The notes under the pieces are model-generated. The model saw nothing but the letters and a program-made list of their open reading frames with translations. It made no database searches and was not told the DNA's origin. Below are positions 16,390 through 25,422 of a stretch of DNA of 64,000 nucleotides, in pieces; the first letter of the stretch is position 1, and each line of letters begins with the position of its first letter. Source of the DNA: Commensalibacter intestini A911. GTDB lineage: Bacteria; Pseudomonadota; Alphaproteobacteria; Acetobacterales; Acetobacteraceae. The stretch lies in NCBI RefSeq assembly GCF_000231445.1, contig NZ_AGFR01000007.1, forward strand, positions 1 through 64,000, read 5' to 3'. The position numbers and the translations under genes were made by a program.

Positions 16390-17997
16390 ATGACGAATAA
16401 CGAAAAAACAATTATTGGTGTTGATGTTGGCTCTGGCAGCGTTCGTGCTGGTGTCTTTAATCTTGACGGTGAGCTTCTTGCTCATGCTAAACAAGATATC
16501 ACTCTTTTTCGTAGTGCTGGCAGTATTGTTGAACAATCAAGCCAAGAAATCTGGCAAGCCGTTTGCTTTACAATTAAAGAAGCCATTAAACAAGCTGGAG
16601 TTTCTCCTAAATCCGTTGCAGGCATAGGCTTTGATGCCACCTGTTCTCTTGTTGTGATTGGTGATAATAAAGAACCGCTTGCTGTTGGCCCTACCGATGA
16701 TCCAAATCGTAATATCATCGTTTGGATGGATCACCGTGCGATTGAACAAGCTGAAAGAATTAATGCAACCAAGCATTCTGTTCTAAACTATGTTGGTGGC
16801 ACGATCTCTCCAGAAATGGAAACACCAAAAATCTTATGGCTCAAAGAAAATCGTCCTCATATTTATCAAAAAGCTCATCACTTCTTCGATCTTGCTGATT
16901 ACTTAACATGGCGTGCTACAGGTGATCTCGCACGTTCTGTTTGTACAGTTACTTGTAAATGGACTTATCTGGCCCATGAAAAACGTTGGGATGCAGACTA
17001 TTTCCATCAAATTGGATTATCAGAACTAGCTGATGAGAATTTCGCTCGTATTGGACAAAATGTTGTTGATCCAGGAACCCCTTGCGGTCAAGGTCTCTTG
17101 GAAGAAGCTGCTCATGAAATGGGGCTTCCTGTTGGCACACATGTTGCCGTCGGGCTAATCGATGCTCATGCAGGTGGTATTGGTACTGTTGGTATTAAAA
17201 ACGGTGCACTTGCGAATATGGCTTATGTTTTCGGCACCTCATCTTGTACAATGACCACCACTCAAAAAGAAGTCTTTGTTCCTGGTGTTTGGGGGCCTTA
17301 TTACTCTGCTATGGTGCCAGGATGTTGGTTGAATGAAGGTGGACAAAGTGCCGCTGGTGCTGCAATTGATCAACTTGTCAATTTTCATCCTGCTTCTGCT
17401 GAAGCACATCAATTAGCAAAAAAAGCAGGTGTTTCTTTGCCTGTATATCTTGCTAATTTGGTTTTAGAAAAAGTAAAATCACCTTCTGATGCGGTTAATC
17501 TTGCTAAAGGGATTCATATCGTACCAGAATTTCTAGGTAATCGTGCACCTTTTGCTGATCCTGATGCCAAAGCAGTCATTGCTGGATTGGGCATGGAACG
17601 TGATCTAGATAATCTTGTTGCTCTGTATGTAGCAGGATTATGTGGCATTGGCTATGGATTACGTCAAATCCTTGATGCTCAAAAAGCATGTGGAATTCAA
17701 TGTGAAAATATCATCATTAGTGGTGGTGCTGGACAACATCCTTTAGTGCGTCAAATTCTTGCTGATACTGCTGGTATTCCAATTGTTAGTACTCAATGTA
17801 GCGAACCTGTTTTATTAGGTTCTGCTATTCTTGGTGCCGTTGCGGGTAACGTTGCAGCTTCTTTGCCAGAAGCAATGAAACAATTCACCAAAGTAGACCA
17901 AGTTTATAATAGTGAAGCACGTTATAGCGCTGTGCATCAACGTCGTTATGAAGCCTATAAAGCGCTTCAAAAAACTGCTAAATTAATTCGTGAATAA
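16390..17997 (+). CDS. rbtK: FGGY-family D-ribulokinase
   Basis: About 535 residues from the ATG at 16390, with GAGGA 10 bases upstream; an in-frame TTG lies just before it. It phosphorylates D-ribulose to D-ribulose 5-phosphate, which enters the pentose phosphate pathway. The N-terminal phosphate-binding motif GVDVGSGSVRAGVF, the segment NIIVWMDHRA with the catalytic-base region, and C-terminal SGGAGQHPLVRQILAD are FGGY kinase features. Assignment to ribulose rather than another pentulose rests on the neighbouring ribitol dehydrogenase. No transporter or regulator gene accompanies the pair. Confidence 0.85.
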   Translation: MTNNEKTIIGVDVGSGSVRAGVFNLDGELLAHAKQDITLFRSAGSIVEQSSQEIWQAVCFTIKEAIKQAGVSPKSVAGIGFDATCSLVVIGDNKEPLAVGPTDDPNRNIIVWMDHRAIEQAERINATKHSVLNYVGGTISPEMETPKILWLKENRPHIYQKAHHFFDLADYLTWRATGDLARSVCTVTCKWTYLAHEKRWDADYFHQIGLSELADENFARIGQNVVDPGTPCGQGLLEEAAHEMGLPVGTHVAVGLIDAHAGGIGTVGIKNGALANMAYVFGTSSCTMTTTQKEVFVPGVWGPYYSAMVPGCWLNEGGQSAAGAAIDQLVNFHPASAEAHQLAKKAGVSLPVYLANLVLEKVKSPSDAVNLAKGIHIVPEFLGNRAPFADPDAKAVIAGLGMERDLDNLVALYVAGLCGIGYGLRQILDAQKACGIQCENIIISGGAGQHPLVRQILADTAGIPIVSTQCSEPVLLGSAILGAVAGNVAASLPEAMKQFTKVDQVYNSEARYSAVHQRRYEAYKALQKTAKLIRE

Positions 17998-18029
17998 AAT
18001 AATTATCGTAAAATTAATTCACTAAAAAA

Positions 18030-18083
18030 TTTGGCTGTCATCCGTAAATAGATTGTTAAACAAGTTTATGTATGATAGCCAAA
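18030..18083. repeat. 12-bp inverted repeat between rbtK and lysA
   Basis: TTTGGCTGTCAT (18030-18041) pairs with ATGATAGCCAAA (18072-18083), with one G-T wobble and a 30-base AT-rich loop. No T run follows on the plus strand. It may still end the rbtDK message, mark a junction of the inserted segment, or bind a regulator. Confidence 0.45.
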
Positions 18084-18160
18084 ATATTATCTTTTGTCTT
18101 TCTCTGACCACATTAACATTGTTTGATATTTTAGTATTTATGTAAAGGCTTTCGACTTCG

Positions 18161-19501
18161 ATGACTTCGTTAATTAAATCGCTTCCCCCTCATTTACAAA
18201 CTCTTTTGCAAACTCATCCTGATCTCAGCATTGATGCAAAAGAAGGGTTAGTTTTTGGACAAACGCCTTTACAAGCAATTGCAACAAAATATGGCAGCCC
18301 TACATGGGTCATTAATGCGGATATTTTAACAGCACGATATAAAAAATTAGATCAAGCCTTCAAAGATGAGCAACTGGATGTTTCCATTCATTATGCGATG
18401 AAAGCAAATGGACATTTAGCTATTTTAGATTTGCTGGCAAAAGAAGGTGCTGGTGCAGATATCGTTAGTGGTGGTGAGCTTCTTCGTGCTTTGAAAGCTG
18501 GTATTTCCCCTTCTAAAATTTGTTTTTCTGGTGTAGGAAAAACCGAAGAAGAACTCACTTTGGCCATTGAAACGCAAATTGCTCAAATCAATGTTGAAAG
18601 CCGAGAAGAATTACATTTACTATCTAAAATTGCTCAAAAAATCGGTAAAAATGCAGCTGTTTGCTTACGCATTAACCCTGATGTTGATGCCAAAACACAT
18701 CATAAAATTACAACAGGATTAGCCGAAAATAAATTTGGTATTGCTTATAAAGAGGCCATTTCTGTCTATAAAGAAGCGCATGAACTCCCAAACATTACCC
18801 CTCTAGGTTTTGATGTTCATATTGGAAGTCAGATCTCCTCAACCGATCCTTATCGTCAAGCTTTTGTAAAAATGGTCGATTTAATCAAAGAGGCACGAGC
18901 TCAAGGATTAGAAATTTCTACATTAGATTGCGGTGGCGGTTTTGGCATTTCTTATCATGATGAAAAAGAAGCCAGTCCAGCAGCAATTGCTACGTTGATG
19001 AAAGAAGTTTTGGCTCCATTAAACTTAAAACTAGGCATAGAACCTGGCCGTTGGTTAATTGGTCCCTCTGGAATTTTAATCAGCAAAGTTGTGATGCATA
19101 AAGATAATGGTGCTGACGCTGCCCCTTTTGTGATTATTGATGCTGCAATGAATGATCTTGTTCGCCCTGCAATGTATGATGCTTGGCATGGGATTTTACC
19201 AATTAATCCAGAAATATACCAACGTCCGTATAAATCCTTAAATATTGATGGCCCTGTTTGTGAATCCAGTGATATTTTTGCTCGGGATCGTTCTTTACCT
19301 AATTTGCAACCTGGTGATTTTATTGCTATTTTAGATGCTGGTGCTTATGGCAGTGTCATGAGCTCTACTTATAATGCTCGTCCGATGGCTGCACAAATTA
19401 TGGTTTCTGGAAAACAAGCTGCGGTCATTCAAGAACGCCAATCGGTCGAAGATCTATGGCAAGACGAAATTATTCCTACATTCTCTTCTAAAAACACTTA
19501 A
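18161..19501 (+). CDS. lysA: diaminopimelate decarboxylase
   Basis: 446 residues. A PLP-dependent fold-III enzyme that decarboxylates meso-diaminopimelate to lysine, the final step. The PLP lysine is K81 in SIHYAMKANGH. Glycine-rich phosphate binding (DCGGGFGISYHDE) and EPGRWL are typical, as are CESSDIFARDR and DAGAYGSVMSSTYNARP, containing active-site residues. It precedes the TIGR02302 gene by 17 bases, the usual alphaproteobacterial order. dapD and dapE of the same pathway lie at 38418-40432. Confidence 0.97.
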   Translation: MTSLIKSLPPHLQTLLQTHPDLSIDAKEGLVFGQTPLQAIATKYGSPTWVINADILTARYKKLDQAFKDEQLDVSIHYAMKANGHLAILDLLAKEGAGADIVSGGELLRALKAGISPSKICFSGVGKTEEELTLAIETQIAQINVESREELHLLSKIAQKIGKNAAVCLRINPDVDAKTHHKITTGLAENKFGIAYKEAISVYKEAHELPNITPLGFDVHIGSQISSTDPYRQAFVKMVDLIKEARAQGLEISTLDCGGGFGISYHDEKEASPAAIATLMKEVLAPLNLKLGIEPGRWLIGPSGILISKVVMHKDNGADAAPFVIIDAAMNDLVRPAMYDAWHGILPINPEIYQRPYKSLNIDGPVCESSDIFARDRSLPNLQPGDFIAILDAGAYGSVMSSTYNARPMAAQIMVSGKQAAVIQERQSVEDLWQDEIIPTFSSKNT

Positions 19502-19518
19502 ACTGACTTTGTAAATTA

Positions 19519-22092
19519 ATGAATATATCCCCACAATATAAAGCACAGATTAAAAAAGCCCTTTTTCTAACTAAACTCAATGCTTGGATAGAAAAATGCT
19601 GGCCTATTGTTCTTTCTTTCCTCTCTATATGGGGGATATATCTTTGTTTTGGACTGCTAGGAATTCCTCAATCCCTGCCTGATATTCTTAGAGCTTTATT
19701 ACTAGCCATCATCTCAATTGGCAGTATTGGTCTTGTTATCTATCAAGCAAAGAAAATTCCTTATCCAACCTTCCAAGAGTTATTACAACGTTTGGAAGAA
19801 CATAACAAACTTGCCCATCAACCGTTACAAACCCTATATGATACCCCTGTTCAGACAGAAAGCAAAGCGGTTTGGAATATTCATTTACAACGTATTTTTG
19901 AAGAATTTCCACATTTAAAAGCAGGCACCCCTCAAATATGTAAAGGTCACTATACACTTAATCGTATAGGTATTGTAACAGTCTGTATGTTTGCGGCTTT
20001 TTATGTCTCTCACCCTCATAGCTCTCATTCTCGTTTATTATCTGCAGTTCGTCCTGGATATGATGATGTAACAGTTCCTCTACCAACATTGCAGGCTTGG
20101 ATTATCCCACCTTCTTACAGTAATTCCGCACCAATATATATCAAATCCAACACGGAAACCGTTTCTACAGATCCAAAAGCACGGTTGCATATTGCGTTTT
20201 CTAACTTAAAGCAATCCCCTGAGATTATTAATCCTGAAAGCGATATTGTTTTAAATCAAACTTCTATTCAACAACTTGACCACCACCAATGGCAAGTCGA
20301 AGGAAGTATCCAACATTCAGGGATTTTAAAAATCAAAGCAAGAGGACGTATTCTTGCTTCTTGGACATTTAATCTACCAGCGAACCTTCCACCTCAGATT
20401 GCTTGGACAGGGCCAGTTCAAAAAAGTCCTTATGATTGGAAAACAGAATTTCCTTTTAAAGTAACACAACATTACGGAATTGAATCTTTACATCTCTCAG
20501 TGACGCTCCCTCAAAATAAAGATCATACCAAAGAAAATATTCTTTCTTTGACGTTCCCTTTTGGGGATCGCCCCAAAACAATTACTCAGACATTATATCA
20601 AGATTTAACCAGCAATATTTGGGCTGGAGATAAAGCACAGGCTGTATTAACAGCAACTGATGTGACTGGACAAACGACGACTAGCTCTAAGGTCGATTTT
20701 ATACTCCCTAAACGTCAATTTACCTCCTTATTAGCACAAAAATTAGATCAAATTCGTCAAGCATATGGAACAAATAAACTTTCAAAAGATGCTACTATTC
20801 AAGCATTAGAATCATTACAAAACATTCCAAATGCTTTTCGCGATTATGATCTGTTTCTTAATTACGTTGGAATTATTTGTTTTCTAGATAATGCAAACAA
20901 CAATAGTGATGCCATCAAAACTCAAGCTCTAACGCGCCTTTGGGAACTAACCATTGATACTGAAGAAAGAAACAACAGTAGTTCAGAGGTTGCCAGAGCC
21001 AATATGGAAATCCGTGCAGCTCAAACCAGCGTGCAAGAGCAGCTCGATAAAATGCAACGCCTAGGCAAAGATAAAATCACCAATCAAGATCGACAAGAAC
21101 TTAGCAAACGATTAGAACGTTTGCAAAATGCAGTAGCTCAAAAAATGATGGCCATGGCTAAGCAAAACGCCAAAGATCATCCTGCGAATAATGATGGGAA
21201 AGAAATCCAATTTAAAAGCACACGTTCTTTTCAAGATATGTTCCAAAATATGAGCAAAACGATTGAAAGTGGCGATATGGATAAAGCCATGCAACAATTG
21301 GAATATACAAACCAAGTTTTAAATACGATGCGCAATGCCACCGCTGAAGATTTAAAAAAATTAGAAGATCAAGTTAAAGCTCAACAAGATATGAAAAAAC
21401 TAGAGCAAGACTTAGAAGCTTTAATTAAAGATCAACAAACTTTACTAACTCAAAGTTATGCGAGACAAAACCGATCTGTACCGCTAATTTTACGTCCTAA
21501 TCAAGATTTAAATCAGCTTTCTACGCCAGAATTATTAAAACAAATTACACCACAACCTTCCCACACAGAAGGAGATAAAAAACTTCCTTCTACTCAAGAA
21601 AGTGCTCAAAAACAACAAGAGCTCATTGATAGACTGCAAAAATTACAAGAACAAATGCAGGCAATTGCAAAGCAACCTATTGAAAACCTAACACTTGCAT
21701 CCAATGAAATGGAAGATGCGTATCAATCTTTACTAAAGAAAGATGATCATAAAGCTGCCGAAGCACAAGAAAAAGCATTAGTTAACCTCCAAAAGGGCAA
21801 TCAATCTGCTAAACAAACCATGCAGAAGCAAGCACAACAATTCTCTAATTTCTTTCCTGTATTCTCTGCTAAAAATCCTCAAGAAGATCCCTCATCTGAC
21901 AATAAAGTTTCAGCCGATAAGAAAAAAGATCCATTAGGACGCTCTACAGATAAAGAAAATACAGAGATGGATTTGTCTGGAAACGCTTCCAGTGCCAGAC
22001 ATATTGAAGAGGAATTACGTAAACGTGCAGACGATCCAAATCGCTCTAACAAAGACTTAGATTATATTTATCGATTATTAAATATGTTTTAA
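19519..22092 (+). CDS. TIGR02302/DUF4175 family membrane protein
   Basis: 857 residues. An alphaproteobacterial protein of unknown function that usually follows lysA. Two N-terminal hydrophobic helices (about 27-47 and 56-75) and one near 148-165 anchor it; a beta-rich middle (roughly 190-410) follows; the C-terminal half is a long, charged, Gln/Lys/Glu-rich helical region with repeated EQLDKMQRL-like segments, low in complexity. No catalytic motif is seen. Probably cotranscribed with lysA, 17 bases apart. The downstream hairpin at 22111-22139 fits the convergent gene better than this one. Confidence 0.85.
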   Translation: MNISPQYKAQIKKALFLTKLNAWIEKCWPIVLSFLSIWGIYLCFGLLGIPQSLPDILRALLLAIISIGSIGLVIYQAKKIPYPTFQELLQRLEEHNKLAHQPLQTLYDTPVQTESKAVWNIHLQRIFEEFPHLKAGTPQICKGHYTLNRIGIVTVCMFAAFYVSHPHSSHSRLLSAVRPGYDDVTVPLPTLQAWIIPPSYSNSAPIYIKSNTETVSTDPKARLHIAFSNLKQSPEIINPESDIVLNQTSIQQLDHHQWQVEGSIQHSGILKIKARGRILASWTFNLPANLPPQIAWTGPVQKSPYDWKTEFPFKVTQHYGIESLHLSVTLPQNKDHTKENILSLTFPFGDRPKTITQTLYQDLTSNIWAGDKAQAVLTATDVTGQTTTSSKVDFILPKRQFTSLLAQKLDQIRQAYGTNKLSKDATIQALESLQNIPNAFRDYDLFLNYVGIICFLDNANNNSDAIKTQALTRLWELTIDTEERNNSSSEVARANMEIRAAQTSVQEQLDKMQRLGKDKITNQDRQELSKRLERLQNAVAQKMMAMAKQNAKDHPANNDGKEIQFKSTRSFQDMFQNMSKTIESGDMDKAMQQLEYTNQVLNTMRNATAEDLKKLEDQVKAQQDMKKLEQDLEALIKDQQTLLTQSYARQNRSVPLILRPNQDLNQLSTPELLKQITPQPSHTEGDKKLPSTQESAQKQQELIDRLQKLQEQMQAIAKQPIENLTLASNEMEDAYQSLLKKDDHKAAEAQEKALVNLQKGNQSAKQTMQKQAQQFSNFFPVFSAKNPQEDPSSDNKVSADKKKDPLGRSTDKENTEMDLSGNASSARHIEEELRKRADDPNRSNKDLDYIYRLLNMF

Positions 22093-22110
22093 TCAACCGA
22101 GTAGACTTAC

Positions 22111-22139
22111 AAAAAATCCCACAAATAATTTGTGGGATT
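22111..22139 (-). terminator. terminator of the tonB-receptor/piuC unit
   Basis: AATCCCACAAA (22115-22125) pairs with TTTGTGGGATT (22129-22139) over a 3-base loop. On the minus strand the stem is followed by a T run (complement of 22111-22116), so it ends the transcript of the gene stopping at 22161. On the plus strand no T run follows. Confidence 0.85.
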
Positions 22140-22160
22140 CAAACAGATAATCAATCTAAA

Positions 22161-22844
22161 TTATAACTCACACCATTGTCTCATCAAGTTATGATAAACA
22201 TTGGTTAACTCCAAGATCTGAGGATCGTTATCCTCCATTCGTGTCCTCAATTTCATAATCGTCATATCTAAATCAAATAGGATCTTTCTTCGATCCGCTT
22301 CTTTAATCATTGATTGCGTCCAAAAAAAAGATGCCCAACGACTACCTTTAGTGATTTGACTCACTGAATGTAAATTATATGTTGGGTAGACGATCATATC
22401 TCCTGCAGGTAATTTTATAGCCTGAGAACCACTATGATCATGAATAATTAACTCTCCTCCCTCATATTCTTCTGGGTCATTTAAGAATAATGTCGAAGAA
22501 ACATCCGTTCTAATCCGCATATTTGTTCCTGGAATAGGACGCAGTGCATTATCAACATGATCGGGGAACTCCATCCCCATATCATATCGATTAAACAAAG
22601 GTGGCACCACACGATAAGGCATCACCGCAGAATTAAAAATCGGATTACGTCCCAATGCTTTTAAAACAATTTCTCCTAACTCTTTACTTTCAGAGGAATT
22701 TTGATCAATTTGCACATTTTTCTTCACCTGCATCGATTGCTCACCAGCAGTGACTTTTCCATCAACAAACGTTGCCTTGGCAAATACTGAACGCACATAA
22801 GATAATTCTTCAGCGTTTAATACCTCTGGAATATGAATAATCAT
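22161..22844 (-). CDS. piuC: PiuC/YbiX-type Fe(II)/2-oxoglutarate dioxygenase
   Basis: 227 residues, the usual length of the PKHX/PiuC family. Iron ligands H96 and D98 lie in FPDHVDNA and H159 in YNLHSVSQ, with the 2-oxoglutarate arginine at R169 (KGSRWA). The C-terminal helical domain is also typical. Substrate is not established for the family, which is found next to TonB-dependent siderophore receptors and is iron-regulated. Here it sits 33 bases downstream of such a receptor, in the same order as enterobacterial fiu-ybiX. Likely controlled by the Fur-like sites upstream of the receptor. Confidence 0.92.
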   Translation of the reverse strand: MIIHIPEVLNAEELSYVRSVFAKATFVDGKVTAGEQSMQVKKNVQIDQNSSESKELGEIVLKALGRNPIFNSAVMPYRVVPPLFNRYDMGMEFPDHVDNALRPIPGTNMRIRTDVSSTLFLNDPEEYEGGELIIHDHSGSQAIKLPAGDMIVYPTYNLHSVSQITKGSRWASFFWTQSMIKEADRRKILFDLDMTIMKLRTRMEDNDPQILELTNVYHNLMRQWCEL

Positions 22845-22877
22845 GAGTTCACCTTGCTCCTCTGAAAAACGTTAAAA

Positions 22878-25196
22878 TTATTGTAACATATTGAGACTAA
22901 ATAAAAATGCTCTACCTGAAGATGGCGTAACACGATTACCAAATAAAGAATCATAATTTAAACGATTGGTTAAGTTATAAATATTAAAAGCAACTTTCCA
23001 ATGCTCATCGAATTTATGAGATAACATCGCATCAATACTCACATTTGCTGGGGCTTTGGCTGTATTGGTATTATTCAACCATACACTTCCTCTCCACGTA
23101 ATTCCACCGCCAACAGTTACATTATAAGGCGTTTCAGGCATAATATCATACGTCGTCCATAAGTTCCCTTGTTGTGTTGGAACATATTGCACACGACTTC
23201 CTTTGGCACCTACAGTTTGAGATGATTCAACATTACTGTGATACGCAGCAAAACCTCCGTAAACATTCCAATGTTTTGTGACATTTCCAGAAACACCCAG
23301 CTCGACCCCTTCGTTACGAACCGTATCGCCAGAACTCATTACGTCCCCTGACACTGGATCACTGACGATTTGATTGCTTTTATCTAAACGAAATAATGCC
23401 GCTGTTATACCAACACGTTGACTTAATAAACTCCATTTGCCACCCAATTCATATAAACGGCTGCGCTCTGGTTTCATACCACTTTGACCGTCGCGCATGG
23501 GTGCATAAGAGTTCGTTAGATACATTCCCAAAGGCGTTGTAGACATTGCCCATGTAAAATAATACATTTGATTATCTGTTGGATTATACATCAAACTGAC
23601 CGTTGGATTCACAATATTATTTGTCGTGCTCATGTTATTAGCCGCCCAAACACTGCCTGCACTGCCCCCTTCAGTCCCGTATTTGGCATTCCAATTATCA
23701 TAACGAACGCCGCCCTTAATAGACCATTGCTCTGTCATCCAAAATTGATCATATAAGAAAACACCCACATCTCGTGTATGTCCTTTTCTTAACGCAGGAT
23801 CTCCTGCACCCGTTGCCCCACTGATATTCGTTCCATGGGGATCCCCAGGTAAAATCGTAATTGGATAATTTATTACTGGCGTTGGATTGACTAAACTATT
23901 CGTTGGTAAAGGTGAAGAATACTCTCCATAAAATCTATTTTCACTGGCATAAGAAAAGTCAACACCACCCGTTAACTGGTGCTTAAAGCCCCATGTATGG
24001 AAATTAGCAACCGTTGATAATACATTCTGAAATGACCAAGTTCTCTGACGATAAGGCGCAGGCCCAGCTGTGCCAATAATTGCATTTTCTGGATGGCCAG
24101 TAAAATACGGGGTCACACAATTGGCAACTTGACATTGTGGACGTGTTACCGAGTATTCACGTTGATAATTCCCATAACGCGTATCATTATGAATAACAAT
24201 ATCTGGCGTTAATTCATATTTTAAACGCCCCGTTAACTGATGATCTTGTGTTTTATCACTATCCATCCAATTACCGTACCAGTTACTGCGACGAATACCA
24301 TATTCAGTAATAGGTTTTGCAATGCTTGTTCCTGGTTTTGTTACCACGGGAATACCATAGTCAGGAATACGATTATCTTGTTGATAAACATATTGGATCA
24401 CATAACTTAACTTAGTGCCCAACCCAAAACCAATCGACGGTGCCAGCCCCCAATGATGAGAGTAAATATAATCTCGTCCAACAACGTTATTACTATTTCC
24501 TACCCCAACAATACGAGCAGCAATTGTGTCTGTAATTTGTTTATTAACATCAACTGTGCCACGATAATAATCCACATTTCCTCCAGAGAAATTAACATCA
24601 TAGCGATCTGTTAATAACGGTTTTTTCGTAACAACATTAATCGCTCCACCTGTTGTTCCATTTCCAAAAACAGAAGAAGACGGCCCTTTAATGACCACTA
24701 CGCTATCATAATCAAAGCTATCTCTGGTATAAACCCCAAAATCTCTAAGTCCATCTTCGTAAATATCATTTTGTGCGGGAAAGCCTCGGATTAGAAATTG
24801 ATTGCCTGACATTCCTCCTCGCCCCTCACCGACAGAAGCGGTTACTCCAGGCACATTTTTTAACGCCTCTTCCAATGATTTTACATTTTGTTCTTGTAAA
24901 ATCTTTTGAGGCACAACATTGATATTTTGAGGTGTATGCATCACATCTTGAGGCATTTGATCCACCCCAGTATCATGGGTTAAAATATTAGAGGTTCTTT
25001 TCCCTCTAACGAGAATATGTTCATCTGACGTGGACGGATCTGCATTCTTTCCTTTTGTTTCCACTTCGCTCTTTTTACTATCTTTCAAATCATCTGAAGC
25101 CATTGTCTGTGCAACGGCAGAGCTGCCTATAAAACCAACCATCACAGTCGCCAAAGAAACTGGCCGAACAATCCTGTGAATACCAACTTTTTTCAT
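22878..25196 (-). CDS. TonB-dependent siderophore receptor (Fiu-like)
   Basis: 772 residues. Outer-membrane beta-barrel receptor that imports ferric siderophores using TonB energy. A signal peptide ends near SSAVAQ; a plug domain follows (about 75-200) with IRGFPAQNDIYEDGLRD, VIKGPSSSVFGNGTTGGAIN and VTKKP, characteristic of siderophore receptors; the remainder is barrel, ending FLFSLNMLQ. Partnership with piuC and similarity to the Fiu/PiuA group suggest catecholate siderophore uptake, an inference. Two Fur-like boxes precede it. No siderophore synthesis genes are near, so uptake of foreign siderophores is likely. Confidence 0.93.
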   Translation of the reverse strand: MKKVGIHRIVRPVSLATVMVGFIGSSAVAQTMASDDLKDSKKSEVETKGKNADPSTSDEHILVRGKRTSNILTHDTGVDQMPQDVMHTPQNINVVPQKILQEQNVKSLEEALKNVPGVTASVGEGRGGMSGNQFLIRGFPAQNDIYEDGLRDFGVYTRDSFDYDSVVVIKGPSSSVFGNGTTGGAINVVTKKPLLTDRYDVNFSGGNVDYYRGTVDVNKQITDTIAARIVGVGNSNNVVGRDYIYSHHWGLAPSIGFGLGTKLSYVIQYVYQQDNRIPDYGIPVVTKPGTSIAKPITEYGIRRSNWYGNWMDSDKTQDHQLTGRLKYELTPDIVIHNDTRYGNYQREYSVTRPQCQVANCVTPYFTGHPENAIIGTAGPAPYRQRTWSFQNVLSTVANFHTWGFKHQLTGGVDFSYASENRFYGEYSSPLPTNSLVNPTPVINYPITILPGDPHGTNISGATGAGDPALRKGHTRDVGVFLYDQFWMTEQWSIKGGVRYDNWNAKYGTEGGSAGSVWAANNMSTTNNIVNPTVSLMYNPTDNQMYYFTWAMSTTPLGMYLTNSYAPMRDGQSGMKPERSRLYELGGKWSLLSQRVGITAALFRLDKSNQIVSDPVSGDVMSSGDTVRNEGVELGVSGNVTKHWNVYGGFAAYHSNVESSQTVGAKGSRVQYVPTQQGNLWTTYDIMPETPYNVTVGGGITWRGSVWLNNTNTAKAPANVSIDAMLSHKFDEHWKVAFNIYNLTNRLNYDSLFGNRVTPSSGRAFLFSLNMLQ

Positions 25197-25213
25197 TATA
25201 TTATTACTTTATC

Positions 25214-25267
25214 AATATTAAGAATGATTCTCATTAGTGTTTAATAGTGATAATCATTCTTAATATT
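25214..25267 (-). promoter_or_regulatory. two Fur-like boxes within a 16-bp dyad
   Basis: A perfect 16-bp inverted repeat has arms 25214-25229 and 25252-25267. Two 19-base Fur-like boxes lie in it: 25220-25238 matches the classical Fur consensus at 13 of 19 positions, and 25243-25261 at 15 of 19 (my count). The first is 24 bases before the receptor start. Iron repression of the receptor and piuC is inferred. Confidence 0.72.
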
Positions 25268-25422
25268 TCAAGGGTAATATCAGCGTTAATACACAACTTT
25301 TTAAAAATAATTAAATCTTAGTTTACTGCTACTTTTATTACGATTTAATTCTAAAAAGATATTTTTTATTAATAATAATCATGATAAAGATATAAAATGA
25401 TTATAATAATGAACATTTACTA

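Noticed and set aside
25370-25415. Third Fur box before the M48 peptidase
   Set aside because: Only fragments of the consensus are present in an AT-rich stretch; too weak to claim.
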